From Aphis gossypii (lineage: Eukaryota; Arthropoda; Insecta; Hemiptera; Aphididae), in contig NC_065530.1 of the NCBI RefSeq assembly GCF_020184175.1, positions 79,213,260 through 79,277,259 on the forward strand: DNA of 64,000 bases, read 5' to 3'. Within the stretch, counting starts at the first letter, position 1. Every line of letters starts with the position of its first letter. The notes beneath the pieces are model-generated. The model had not been told where the DNA came from. It saw nothing but the letters and a program-made list of their open reading frames with translations, and searched no databases. This document shows positions 1 through 13,900 of this stretch, one piece after another. Position numbers and translations under genes: made by a program.

Positions 1-3000
1 GTGTTTGTGTTTTACCACGTATTTCGTGCACCTAATTCTTCAATACGATTCTCCATAGGGTTATTTCAAAATGCCAAGCAGTACTATGAAACCGAAACAT
101 GATTGTGTTTATTATACGATAAAAAAAAAAATAAAAAAAATGTTTAGCGTGTAAAACATGCATTCGCTAAATATTATTACCTACGCCTCGTGTTTTCGTT
201 TATTTATTTATTTATTTTTTGCGTAGAGTTGCGTTAACCTTATGGATGTGCGTAATTGGCTTAAGTCCGGATGCACATGAAACACAAGGTTGTTGCATTT
301 AAATAGTAAATGGAGGTCGTGTGTTTCAAACCGAGTATTTTATTCAACTTAAACTAATCGGATTTATTCGTCTTGAATACGCTTCTCAATGGATGAAAAT
401 CCCCTTTATTTAAAATATTTAAATATATATCTCAGAGCGTACGTTTACGTCAGCAACATTTACAAAACAGGAGCTATGCAAATTACACGTGATACAAAAT
501 ATTACTAACTATATTGACCTACATTAACAACATTAACATAGAACTCGGAATAAAAGAATCAAAAAAAAAAAAAAAAATGGAAAAATTATATTGAAGATTA
601 TATTTTGCATCTTTTTTCAAAAGACATTTTTTTACCATAACTAGTGGTTAAATATTGATTTTTTTAATCTATGATTTAATATAAAAAAACAGTTCGTAAT
701 TCTTGTACACTCACTATAATAATAGTAAGCTTTATACTACCCCACCTATACTATTAGTGAGACATCACTGAGTTGTTTATTTATATCTAAACTACATTAT
801 AATATAAAATATAAAAAAATATTATATGTCATGTTTTATTATATTAAATTAAACAATGTGTAATAGTGTAATTAATAAATAATAATAATCAAAAATTATG
901 ATGTTATGTTTTTATTCAAATAAACATACGAGTTGTAAAATAAGTAAATAATATATATGTATAAGATCAACGATGAGGATATCACATTTTTATTTTATTT
1001 TTTTATATTATTTATTGGGTTATAAAAATAATTAATAACCACTGCATTTATGGTTGTGGTAAAAAATACCTTACGGTAGTTTCAAAAAGATAGATACTTA
1101 CTAAAAGAGTAAGCAATTTAAATTCTTAATTTTTTTATTTTGTTATTTTGAATTTCAAGTTAACCTAAGTTTCTTAGTACACTAAAGTTTGGCGTAGAAT
1201 TATTTTATTGCAATTCTCAAAAAATTATAAGCAACAGTGCAATACGTGACGTCTATTCTAATCGATAATTTAATGATCGCAATGAAAACATATAAAACTC
1301 ACAACAATATAATTATATATTCGTAGTTATACTTAGATCATCACATTTATATAAAAATAACAAAAATATAACATTATAATATTATGACTCAACTTGTTTT
1401 TGACAATTCCATACCGTCATTCGACTAGCAGTGAAGCTTTTTCGATAAGCGAAACGAAAAGTTCATGTCACATCGACAACGCCGTAGGTAATACCTATAT
1501 TATAATGATGATAATAATAATAACAACGTCGGACACTTCGCTGTCCTTGACACGTACGCAGCAATAATAACTGCAGTAATAATAATAATAACAATATTCG
1601 TTCTAGGTAAATAAATAATCGAAAGACATTATTGCAAAAGAACCTTAAACCATTCCTGGTCCTGGTACTCGTTTCCTCGCCCGCCACCTTCTCGCCAACG
1701 CCGTCACCACTGTCTCCCTACCATCACACCCCTATACAACCACCCTGATCGTCAACTCCACAATCGCGTGGGTTTTGACAAATACCCCGTTAAATCGGCA
1801 TTAAATCTTCAAAACGAATATTATCCGACCTATTTCCAAACCGTGAATAATGACCAACTAGGAAATTGTATTTCTGTTTTATTGTCAACGTCATCGCTTT
1901 GCCTGTAATTTATGCCACCATTTATTACGAACCACCGCCACCGGCGACATACACAGGCTCTGTTATATATATACGTACGTGTGTCATAATAATATGTACA
2001 CGCTAGCGTATAATGAAATCTTCGTTCCGCGCTCTGTAGTATGACTAAAAATATTAAATAAAAAAAAAATATATAATTTTTTTTTTATTTATTATTGTTA
2101 TTTTTATATATTAAAATGTATGTTATCGAGTGCTCGACATTTTTTCCGTCATAATGATGATATCGTTTCTATACATTTTTAACACAAAAAAAAAACCAAA
2201 CATATCGATGTACGAGCTTGAGCGAACACAACTAGCTAATTCGTTCTGCTAGGAGGTCTTCGTATGTTATTGTTTGAGATCAATATCGTTCGAAAACCAA
2301 TTATTGTCGGCGGAGTTTATTTCGACGAAATAATATAGTATGCACGATTCATCTTAAAACTTCAGGCACTTGTCCTTTAACATTTATCGTGATTTTCACA
2401 AAAACCGCTTGAAGGTTTGAAATACGATCTGACCGAGTACCGCACATGCGATTCATCGTCGGTACATACATTGTGATGTGATGCATACAAAATATTTCGA
2501 GCACAGTAGTTACTAGTGTAACTATCAACAAATTTTCGAATGAAAAACGACTATACGAAACATAATATTATTTTAATGTCAATATGTGTTCCTTTCTACA
2601 TCAACTTTAAGCGAAAACCGATATAGACGCGTCAAGTAATTTTAAAATAACCTTACACCCAAAATTACACAACTATATAATACTATAATATATTATATTG
2701 ACGAGTAGATACCGCTATTATTATATAGGCAGGTGTATCGCTCTACCGAACATAATATTATCCCGGATAATGAATATTTGCTTGTGATGATACCAACTGA
2801 ATCTGAGTAGAGTAGTTTTTCTAGGGTGACATAATCGGAAAATATTGTTTTTATAGCTACTGTATGATATATTTGTATAAGACCGACGTTTACTTGTTTT
2901 CAGTTGGGGCCTACGGATATTTTTTACGTATTTTGGAATCCGTACGATATTTCCTCCTAAATGCAAATTTCTTTCGTTATTAATTTCCCTTCATAACGTG

Positions 3001-3873
3001 TCAAATGTATGTATGTGCCTATATGCGTAATGTTAAGAGAAAAGAGAGACTCGATATACATATAACACATTATAACAAAGAGTTTTCATAACGCTTATAT
3101 ATTGTTTATAATGACACATTTATACTGTATCTACTTGACATGTATGGAAAACAATAAAATCTCTTAAACAACGATTTATATTTTAAAGAAATAAAATGTA
3201 TACACAGATTCTGTTTCACTAAATAATAAGACAATTAAAAACGAATTATAATACATAAACTATATAGAGAGTGGTTCATTGAGTATTTGTTCCCACTTTT
3301 AATTTACAGTAAATAAAAAAAATTTAATCCTTATTTAAAAAAAAAAAAGGATTAGCATCATTCTAGGACAATTCTTACACGGTTTAATAAATCAGAATAT
3401 TTAAAAAAATGCAGGACCTTGTATGCATTAAAAAATCTCCAAAATCAGAATTTGAATAAATTAATTACTAAAGGAAATTATAAGTATAATAATTTAGTAT
3501 ATACTGTAACAGTCTAGTGACATTCAATTATTATTTATAATCGTTCGGTTAATAGGTAGTTACAAATCTGGACCGCCCGTGATGTATAGCAAATAATAAT
3601 ATGATAATATTATGTACGCGTCGCGACTTACAATGCACAAATGGCGGAGAAGCGTATTACGCGTACGTTATATATTATACTATTATAATACCGTATACGA
3701 CTGTGCATAATATTATTTTACGTGTGAGCAGGTATATTATATACACGTGCACAAGTGTGTATACGGAGGAACCGACGGAAAGCAATTTACTATATCAAAT
3801 TGATATATATTTTGTTATCGCCACGACGTCAGTTGAGGTGGCGGAAATGCATCGTAGTCGGTCCGTCGAATGA

Positions 3874-3906
<33 letters not shown>

Positions 3907-4320
3907 GTATGGTAATCATATTTCTCGCACACTGCTGTGCCCTATAATACTATTATACTATTAGTATATTATCCTTTCACGAGTATACCCACTCCGTTGG
4001 ATCACATATATAATATATTCATACCTTAATTGTCGCCGTTGTACTATAATACCGCAGTAATACGATATTATGCCCCATATCATATTAACGATAATGAAGT
4101 ATTATTGATAGATTATTTAATATTGTTAATATTATTAGTTATTATAATATATGATGGCACGCGAGATGTAATAACACAGTTCGTTCGGTCCAATAACGTT
4201 ATTATGAGATAAAATATTATTATACTACAATTTTTGTCCTTAACCGCTGTCAGTGTAATGTTATTAATAATATATAATAATTTATTATGCAGTATATATA
4301 TATTATAATTAAATACATTT
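1..4320. other. AT-rich non-coding DNA (presumed dpr intron)
   Basis: No supported gene. It holds a (TTTA)n run near 200-217, a 17-base poly-A at 561-577, imperfect AAT runs near 1505-1600, and a C-rich patch at 1670-1770. One plus frame of that patch reads a Pro/Ser-rich, signal-like peptide without a Met. Everything else is AT-rich sequence with chance frames. Confidence 0.6.
3874..3906. repeat. (AT)n microsatellite
   Basis: An uninterrupted AT/TA run of about 27 bp with one phase slip near 3900. Confidence 0.95.
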
Positions 4321-4993
4321 AAACGCGTTGCAGCCGACCGATTCCTCGGTGGTCTTTGTACGAAATGCCTCGTCGACCACGAGGACTTGCAATATTATAA
4401 ATCTCAGAATTTCGTATACAAGTGTGTGTTTTTAAGCGTGTATGTGTGTGTTAATGTATTTGCGTGTGTAGACTTGGTGTGCAATAAATAGTCGTAATAA
4501 TAATAATAATAATAATATATAATGTATATATGTGTACGGACGCAGCAGACCACATAAGTCGCGTAGCCGGATTTGCGGTTATAACTTCGTCGTCCCTCCG
4601 ACGACGGTCGTCGTATTATACGTTGTTATTATAGATAAAATAGTGTTATTTGTACGACGCGAGCTACGGTGGCTTAAATCGGTCGGAAAAGATTTTTATT
4701 TCCCGGTTATGCGCCTACGCGTCTCCGCGTTTTACGGAATTAACCAAAATAAATATTTAAATGTATTCGTCATGAGCGGAACAAAAGTACCGAAAATAAG
4801 AAAATCGCATTATTATTTCAAATTCGTTTACCACTCTCCTCCTATCGTTCTCATTATCGCCACAAATGCTCGCCGACAACTAACCATCGATGTACTTCAG
4901 TCACTAGTGTTCGTCGTCTCCGTTAATTTATTTCACAATGTAAATGCGCGATCGTTTTCAATACAACAATCGAATTCAATCCGACAACAATAA
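4321..4993 (+). other. GC-richer island with long open frames, coding status unproven
   Basis: Two plus-strand frames stay open here: about 4321-4493 (containing AADRFLGGLCTKCLVDHE) and 4532-4993 (about 150 codons, first residues MYGRSRPHKSRSR). The stretch 4532-4625 is also open in a second plus-strand frame, and the minus strand of 4321-4400 is open too. This points to base composition rather than selection. The first part contains small inverted repeats (CCTCGT/ACGAGG around 4367-4384). A TAA microsatellite separates the two parts. I recognise no domain, so no gene is called. Confidence 0.3.
4494..4520. repeat. (TAA)n microsatellite
   Basis: Seven or so TAA units followed by TATATA, between the two open stretches of the 4.3-5.0 kb island. 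Confidence 0.9.
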
Positions 4994-7900
4994 CCAATCG
5001 AATTAATTTAACGGACGTGCATAACAACTTACCACGTAGTTATAACCAAATTATTACGCCCAATACAAGCACAACATGAGAAACAGTCGTCTTTTATTTT
5101 ATATTATACCTTATACCTTCATAAAATACGAACGACTGAGACTCAAAAATGTTTACATCTTTGTAGAAAATGTTCCACGTGCTTAATCACAGGTTTTATT
5201 TTAACTGCTGATGACAAAGAGAACTACGGAAAACCAGGAAATCGCAATAAAACGAAAAATCGAGTGATTACCTATACATGCAGAATTTATATTTTTGATG
5301 CAGATACCCTGTCCTAGAAAATCAATAATAATTAGTATCTTTGGCTAATTGTTTTCTGTATATTTCATCGAGACGAACCAAAACGGGTTTGAAAACTAAG
5401 TGAGAATTACGTTTTTTTATGTATTATAATATGTAACACGGCGTGATGTATAGGCAATATAGCTACACAGAAATCTTTCAAAATTTATAAAATTAATATA
5501 CTGTATATTCTATCATTATTAATTAATATTAATTCTTACGGTATAGTTTATTTCAGTTTGGTAAAGTTTACCAAGTTTCTCACAAATCTTTTTTTTTAAA
5601 ATTAAAGTTTTTTTTATCTTCTATTGTTGACAAACTTAAAAATATAATTATTTAATGTGTTATATTATACAGAAGTCTGCGTACAACGGTATAAAATGTA
5701 GTACTATCGTGTATACGTAACTTGTTTAATCAATATATCATATACTTTAATGCATAGGTATAACAGTGGTTTAGCAATGGCTGTGTTTTACGGATATTAT
5801 TATTGTAAGGTAATTAATATTAGTCAGTTGTAAAAATAAAGTTGGCGATCGATTAACATCTACTTGTCCGCTGCACTGTAGATAATGATTTAACGCGTTC
5901 CGTAATAATAATAATAATTATGAAAAGTTACTCAATGATAGAATATTACGGACGGCTGTGCGACGGCAATTGAACAGATGTACATTGTGAGTGAAAGAAC
6001 TAGAGAAAAGTAACAATCCCTTCTGTGGGATGATTACGGCCGACACTTTTAACAAAACCAAAACAAAATTAGATAAATTTAACTGGAATATATATATTTG
6101 TAATATACCGCTAACCCATCAGAGGATTACCAAGTTTACAACTACTCGCACGAATTAACCGCGTGTTTCGGAGAAAAGTTGAAGTTATAAACGAATTTCT
6201 CGTATTTTAAACGTGTACCTAAACGCGTGGGTATATATACATAAACAAAGCGTGGGTAAAGGAGGATAAGTCAAAAACGGGTACACAATATTTATAACGC
6301 CGTACACGTCGAGCGGAAGAAGAGGACAAAAAGTATTGTTTTGACGCGACTGTTCGTATAAAAAATAAACGAATAATATAACCACAGTTAGGACGACAGC
6401 TTATAGCAGTGAGATAGAGTTTGGGAGTAGAATTAGTTGCTTTCAAAAGAAAATTTGTATCCTACAGTCGGTATACTAAATGAACACCCTTATGTTTTGT
6501 GATGAGTATACAAATATTGTTTAAATTTTAAAGTTTGATTTTCAGGTAAAAACAATATATTTTTGTTAAACCCAACTCCATCAAAATTGAATAATCATGC
6601 ATAAGCTATGTATACCAAAATATTTTCAGTATATCATTAATTTTAATTTTAATATAATTTAAGTAAAGTAACTAATGTCATCTTGAATATAATACATATT
6701 ATTGTTTATAGAAACATATTTTAAATGTAATCGACCAGCGTCTATTTTTTAGCGTAGTTGCTCGATCGATCTTAAATGTTTTGATCATAGTTGGAATAAG
6801 AAAATAATAATTTTATAAGTAATCGATTAAATCTAGTGACTCCGACGAAAGCCATAATTAGCAATTACATTCACAGTAGCCAAATGCAATTGCACACTGC
6901 ACACTGCAATGCATACCGTACAATGCGTTATTATCATCGTGCAAGCAGCAACCATGATATTAGTACGTCATGCACTTACAATGTTGCACACTGGTCCCCG
7001 TTGGATTGATGTAAAATGAACAACTCGGACGTGGAAAATCATACGCGCTCGCGATTAACGTGCAATGTGCATATCATACCGCATTTGTATACAATCTTAT
7101 TGTGTGTGTTTATTATGTAGACGATATGATCGGCAAACGAGCATTACACGGATATGACTGCGGGATACAGTAATGATGATAATAATGATAACAATTGTTG
7201 TGTGGTGCTAGCTATATAGGCATTATATTATATCGCAGTGGACGTATTAAAATGTACGCGCACTATCGCGGCAGACTTTTGTTCGCATTGTTCTATGCAG
7301 TTTTGTGATTATTACACGACAGAGCGTTGCATATTTTAATACGGTCGTGTTTTTTTTTTTTTTTTTTGTTACGGGCCGAGCGCAGTAAATTTACCAGCTC
7401 GTCGGAAAATGGACCCAGACGCTAGCTGCTCTTGTTATTATATGTAAAATATTACTTGGAACGAGTGTGTCACACGATTAGATAATGGTTTTTTTTTTTT
7501 TTTTTTGGTTTAAAATCGAACCAATACCTCAAATGCTCCTGCAGGATGAACTCACCATAATTTATTACTAGTACTAAAACTCTAGGAGCATTTTAAACAT
7601 TTATATGTTAGTTAATCGGTTTGGATGGAATATTATATTATTATATTCTTATACTATTAAAATGTTATTTTATAATTAGATTTTTTTTTTTCAAAAATTA
7701 AGCAAGTATATATTCTATAATATTCATTTTAGTTGTTTTTAATTTTAAGAAGAGTTAATCTACTGACATTATTTAATTTATCACGTGCGACACCGTGCTA
7801 GATATAAAGGTATTCACTATATTATCAGGAGTAGAGTAAGTGTAGGTGTGTGGTGGAAATATATCACAAAGGCACCAAATAAAATAACAATACATAGCTT

Positions 7901-8080
7901 TTTTTATTTTTTAAATAGTTCCTTAACTTTAAATTTATAGATAATAATAAAAATATGCATTAATACAATCATACATAAATATAAAAATAAAGCTATGTAT
8001 ACATAGAGATATATTAATATGTACAAATTTAAAATAAATATATTATTCGGTATTTTCCGTTAAACAATCGCAAAATTATA
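4994..8080. other. AT-rich non-coding DNA
   Basis: No gene seen. It contains poly-T tracts near 7351-7367 and 7491-7506, and a small duplication GCACACT/GCACACT at about 6892-6905 lying in an imperfect inverted repeat. The short minus-strand frames at 6185-6446 overlap each other in different phases and look like chance. Confidence 0.6.
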
Positions 8081-8187
8081 ATGGCAGCCTCAAATATGGC
8101 TGCGGCCACTCGGCTTCCACCCTACAGTTTACTCTGTCCACTAACCCTATCGGATGTTGACAGACAACGCATTTATGAAACATTTGG
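8081..8187 (+). CDS. Candidate short initiator exon or small ORF
   Basis: An ATG in a good context (ATAATGGCA) opens a 36-codon frame ending in TGA at 8189-8191. A possible donor (GG|GTGAAGT, GT at 8188-8189) overlaps that stop, so the coding part could run to 8187 and splice on in phase 2. The peptide starts MAASNMAAATRLPPYS and ends SDVDRQRIYETFG. Local GC is far above background. I recognise no domain, and no following exon was found. It could be a GC-rich chance frame. Confidence 0.2.
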
Positions 8188-8191
8188 GTGA

Positions 8192-9262
8192 AGTTTATCA
8201 AGCCTTAGCCTTCTAGTTTTCAGGGCACTCGATTAAAACGAGTGTACTCTGTTCTCGAAAATATTTGGTTTCGCTTTTATTCGAACCATCTATGCCGTCC
8301 CCGTATTATAATAATATAGTATAGCCAAATCGATATTGTTTCCTATTTGAAAATCGCACGTTTAAACAGTCGGCGAATCCGATTGCAGTGTAAGAGAAAT
8401 TCAGCGAAAACACTGTGTACGAACGTATTATTATACATAATACATAATATAATATAATATATATATATCATACGCACAGTATACACAAGCATCGCGAGTG
8501 GGTTGGAAACGCGGTTGGGCGTTTCGCGCGGCGGATGATAAATACAACAACGCCCTATGATATCGAATAAAATAATTCAATGGGAATTTTATGTTTGCGG
8601 TTGACACACTATAGTGTTGTATTGGCTATAATACGTGTGTACATAACACGTTTGGTATCGATGGGTCGGATTTAGATTAACGATCGGATACTTGAAAAGT
8701 TGAAGTAAAGGGGGGCCCACGTCGCTGGGTATATCGGACGTATTCTGTATACACAGTCGGCTGCCGGACATAGATAAATGCAGGTAAACAAAGGAGTATA
8801 TCAAAACGATTTCGGTTATTGATTTACAAATCATATATTTGGTCATTACAATATTGATGCAATACAGTAGTTGTTATTTTATGCTGTACGGTAGAGATGT
8901 TATTATTTCGGTAGTTTTCGGGTATGTGAGGTTTCAAGAAGGCAACTTTGAAATTATGCCAGGTCATAAAATAAATTATATAGGTACCTATGTATATTAT
9001 CCTGATTTCAATTTTTATTTCCGTGTATTAACAAAGACTGCATCAAAATAAATATCAAAAATCAATTTAAAAACTAAAATGAGTAATTGATTGCTTTACC
9101 ATTGAAAACCCACAATCAATACATAAAAAGATTGAAAAGAAAGGTAACAGCTAAAAATAAATAAAATAAATAATAATATTTATATCAATAAATTTCCGTT
9201 TATATTCATAAGTTTTCTGAAAAACGATTAAAAAAAAATTACTTTAATATTTTATTTTAAAT
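8192..9262. other. Mixed-composition non-coding DNA
   Basis: A GC-richer patch (8480-8780) includes an 85-codon minus-strand frame (8589-8846) that has no recognised domain and no ATG-supported homology. The rest is AT-rich. No gene is called. Confidence 0.5.
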
Positions 9263-9558
9263 TTAAATAAGTGTATATTTCTGATATTTAAGTTTAGCAA
9301 ATACATCTACAGCTTTTTTTAAATTGTTCTAGATTGATATTGTTAACTTTTTTTTTTTTAACATTAAATACCTCAAGGTCGCTTATTAGTCTTTCATTAC
9401 CCATAGTAGTCTTTACTTTTTTAAGCGATGAAAAAACCTTTAATTCGATGCCATATTGCTATCGGTAAAGTTTTAGTAATAAAATAATACTTTTTAATGT
9501 TTCAGTAAAAGCATTAGCATAAAGTAATATAGCAAAGGCATACAAATCAACATCATTT
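9263..9558 (-). pseudogene. Decayed hAT-type transposase C-terminus (ZMYM/hAT dimerisation-like)
   Basis: One minus-strand frame reads about 97 codons with only two internal stops (TAG at 9461-9459 and TAG at 9331-9329) and ends at TAA 9265-9263. The middle contains FSSLKKVKTTMGNERL followed by SDLEVFNV. This matches the pattern F-S-x-L-K-x-I/V-K-T...M...E-R-L...L found near the C-terminus of hAT-family transposases and domesticated ZMYM or repressor-like relatives. About four residues usually lying between the KT and the TM are missing, and a lysine run (poly-A slippage) precedes the second stop. No catalytic region, zinc finger or terminal repeats are seen nearby, so it is a dead fragment inside the presumed dpr intron. 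A diverged domesticated gene is less likely because of the stops. Confidence 0.6.
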
Positions 9559-10897
9559 TAAATGTAAATAAATATAAAGATTATAAATTTAATTTAATTT
9601 AATTGTAACTATATAAATAATGTTGAATTATTTTAGCTAACCAATTGCAGACTACTTTAAAGTAAGTAGTGCAATTTGACTCTCTCTCCCCCCCCCACAA
9701 AACGCACCTCTCTAGTAAGATAGTGTTTTGTGCATTGTTCAATATTTTGTATGTTTAGTCCTAAATAATTTTATAATATCTAAATCCATTACTGAATCAT
9801 CGACATTTAATGAACAGCAAATACCACCTTCCCCGGTCTCTATTAGTTATCAGTATCATTTTTGGTATTCTACTTACGTTGGGACACGTTATAACGATTT
9901 TTTTTTTTTTTTACGAGGATTGATAATGATCAGGCTTTACTAATGGACATAAATTCTCAGACATTTCATTCAATGGACCTATTTTTATGAACCTATTGTG
10001 TATTTATGTGTTATATTAATTTATTTTTTCTGACCATGATAATATTGTAATCGTTAAGTTTCTCAAAAATAAGAAAGATGTTTTTATATTTACGGTGTGA
10101 TTTAAATATAGAATATTTTATTATTATATGAACACATTATTATGCATAATATAAATGAAAACTTTTACTATTGCACTTGCACTTGAGTTTGGTATTAAGA
10201 ATAATAGTTTAAATATTTGGATAGGAAAATTAAATTTAATGATCGTGAAAAGAAAAACGAATAAAGGAAGCAATACAATTTAGAATACAATATATTTATA
10301 ACGTTTGAGAGATTGAAAGAGATTACACTATACTATTTTAGACGAAACCCACCATATAATAAGCAAACTAAAAGAAATTGAGTATAATGCAAAGAATACA
10401 GTACTTAAGGCTTAAATTAAAATTTAATTTTCTAGTGTTTTGAGATCGTAAAAAATATATACTTCATAACAAAGCACATTACAAGCGTTTTAAAGTTTAT
10501 AATTTTATTTATGGTTTTGTTTTTATAAATAATAATTATACAAAGTAAATATTTCTTTTGTATGACATACTGTTGTATTCAGTGATTATTGAATATCAGT
10601 TTCGATATTTTACTTAATTTTTTAGTCTAAAATAATAAGTATGGACGAAATATATTGTTTACAACAAATTGTCCCGATAACTGTGATAATTATATCAACA
10701 TAAAATGTTATGTTGTTGATTGATCTGTAATTCACAATTACAAAATCAAAACCTACTTACACTAAAAACGCAGTTTTATATATGATATATTAAATCTAGC
10801 GTTTATAGTAAAAATAAATTCACAGTGAAGACAAAATAACGGATTATGGTTTTACGTGCTGTTACTACTATATAATATTAATATAATAACATTATAG

Positions 10898-10960
10898 GCA
10901 CTCGTGTCTTTCGGCCCGTATAACGTCGTGATTGTCATGCTAACCTTTTACCATGCCACA
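10898..10960 (+). CDS. Candidate 63-bp internal exon encoding a transmembrane segment, unknown gene
   Basis: A patch near 50% GC sits in very AT-rich DNA between a TATAG acceptor (ends 10897) and a GTAAGT donor (10961-10966). It reads 21 codons in phase 0-0, with the core FGPYNVVIVMLTFYH. The antisense strand has stops in all three frames, which favours plus-strand coding. Codon third positions are richer in G or C than the surroundings. The SFGPYNVVI order resembles helix 6 of rhodopsin-like GPCRs, where a C-W-x-P-Y signature is usual; here Ser, Phe and Gly take the first three positions. That comparison is inference from pattern only. No partner exon on the plus strand was found. The polypyrimidine tract before the acceptor is weak. 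If real, it is a gene nested opposite dpr. Confidence 0.38.
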
Positions 10961-10966
10961 GTAAGT

Positions 10967-13900
10967 AATTATGTCAAAAGTAATTAAATTTAAAACTGTA
11001 AAAAACACAATACGTCATATAATAATATTATTCGCAGAGTATTTTAGAAAACCTATTATGACTATCATAGTACTGGTTTATCATATAACAATAGTACCAG
11101 GCGAATATTTCAACCGTTGGTTGTGACATCGAGATGTATAAAGATTTAATTTTCGCGAGGAACAATATAAGTACGTAGCACGCCGTTTCAATGGTCTCAA
11201 GATGAAATAACTATATTATATTATTGTCATAAACGACATTTGTTTTGAGATTTCAAACTAGGTATTATTGTTAGTCTCTTCGTATAATAATATTAAAGTT
11301 TTTATTTTTAAACATTATTCTAACTGTAAATTAAATTAGGTATATTGTTAAAGACTACTGTCTCATACTAGTAAAAATAAATGAGAAATAAGGGATAGCA
11401 TTTAAATTAAATGAACGGATTTTGTACAATTTAACGGTTGCACTTAAATATTATACAACTGTATATACCGCATATCGATTGTTTTTATTCGCTAACTTAC
11501 TTTTATATTACTGTGATTACCTAAATGCTTTATTATTTTAATTTTTGTTAACTGAACTATTATTTCATAGGAGGAAAAAAAATTCTAGCAAATTAACACC
11601 TCTGAGATTACAGAACTTAACGATCCACGTCCTTAATCGGAGTTAAAAATGAAGAATATAAAGCTGAATTGGAAAAAATTGTTTTCAAATAACTCTAAAG
11701 TCATAAATACGGTTAATTTTTTATTTTTCTTAAACAAAAAACAGCATTTAACCTTTACCCTCCTTACTTCACAAAGAAAGGTCACAAGTGCGGTAAATAA
11801 ATTGTATATTTTATCATATTTCGATGAAAAAAATTGTTTTATAAATAAATCAATGTAATATCTAAGGATAATACAGTCAACTCTCGGCAACGCAAATTTC
11901 AATGGTAGATATAAAATATTCAATATCTTAAATAAAAAATATATCCCCTAATACTATAGTATCACTTCTGTTTTTTTTTTTATTATTAACTCGAAACTCA
12001 CCATATTATTCAAATTGTGTATGTTTCTCTTGAACATCAAATTACCAATATTCTACTGCATACCTATGCCATTTGAAAATATTATTATATAATATCATTC
12101 GTAGAATAATTTTTCGATAAATAAAATATAAAGCCAAAAGAATTGTGATATCAGATAATATAAAAAAAAATGTCCCAAAAAATCTTATATTTTATATCGT
12201 AACGATAAACAACTTTTAAATATAAAATATGTGAGCCATGTTTGTTGGAGTTTTTTTTTTTTAATTATCAGAAACCATAATTTGAATAATTTGATAAATC
12301 TTTCAATGTGAACATAAAAGTTTCTAGCGAATTAGAAGCAAATACAACTTATTATATTGCTAACCAACACAGGTTTGTAATTGTTGTTAAAATTTTAATA
12401 AAGACAAATACTGTAATAATAGTTTTTTTTTAATTTTATAGTAAGTATTATTCGACGTATATCTTTATTTAGTGAATTCAATTTGTATCTTAGATATATT
12501 CAATAAAAAACCTGGTCAAAATTATTTTTAAATATTTACAAAATAAATAAATAATTTCTATATCTAAAACTAATACCTTTAGATAGATGATATACACTTA
12601 ATTATTTAAAAATATTAAGGTTTACCTAATATGTAATAAAAGCAAAATAAAATTGTGCGCTCATAATTCAGTCTTTAATAAAGAAAAAGAATAATATTCC
12701 ATTCATAAATCAATTTCCGCTGGCTGTCGAAAAATACATAATATATACTTATACACCATATATATTTTATAACTATGTACTTTTTTTTTTTTTGAAATGG
12801 CCATAAAATCAAATATAATCTATCTAATAATAAACAATTTCCTCCTCGGAAGTTTATACTGACCGAAATGATTTAAAACCATTTTTCGAGGGTTCATAGT
12901 TATAGCATCGTCGGATATGGAATACAATAAAAATAACAGTTAGCATTTCAACTGTAAAGGACATAGGGGAATCCAAAAAAAAATATACCATTAAACAAAT
13001 GTATGAATATTAATATTAACTCTTGAAATTCATTCATTAAGATTAAATTGTTGAAAGACTGAAAATAATTTATGTGGGGTTAAATGATTTAAATGATTAA
13101 AACAAAAACTCTACGTATATAGATATACGACCGAATATTGAAATCGAATGTGAAAAATGTCTCTATATTAAATTAATATATCAATAAATATATGGTGTTT
13201 TATTGAAATTAAAATTTTATAAAACTGTAATGGAATAGTCTGTAAAGACTGGTTTTTTTTTCGATAAATTTGTTTGTAAATGCTTATAAGACATTTTTTT
13301 TTCTATTTTTGTATAGAAATTTTTTAAAACATGTCATTTAAGCTGAATTTTAAGAATTTTAATAGAGTATAACAAAAAAAAATATGTATTTAGTAAATGG
13401 GTTTACATAGACGACAAAATGTGATCTACACATATTATATTTGTAGTTTATTTAACATCGATAAAATATTTTTGGTCGAATTTACAAGGCTAATTATTAC
13501 ATCTCGGTGTAATTTAACGTGGTTGTAGGTACTTACATATTCAAATTCGTACATATATTGCATGTGTTGTTTCATTAGTTTCTATTTGATGCTTTGGGAT
13601 GGCGACACGTAATTAGACTTTACACAACAACTTTAGTGGTGGATAATTTATATCAAAATATGACCTGATAATATAATCTCTTTAAGTATTCACATCCATA
13701 AATCAGCCCTATCAAATTCCGTTGTTCCCTGCAGTTAGTACATGATAATGCACAAACCGTTATTGCGGTTCGTATGTAATCAAATTTGAAATGATACTCT
13801 TACTCAATAATTTTGGGTTGCCTTTGAATCGTTGTACGTAAACAATATTGATTATGTTTCAAATAGTAAGTATGTGTGCCATAACGACTATTTTTGGTTT

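Noticed and set aside
4532..4993. The longest open frame of the window (about 150 codons) as a gene
   Set aside because: A second plus-strand frame is open over 4532-4625. There is no domain and no splice or promoter support.
5204..5245. CTGATGAC...GAAA order suggesting a hammerhead ribozyme
   Set aside because: The bases that should form stem II do not pair, so the core cannot fold as required.
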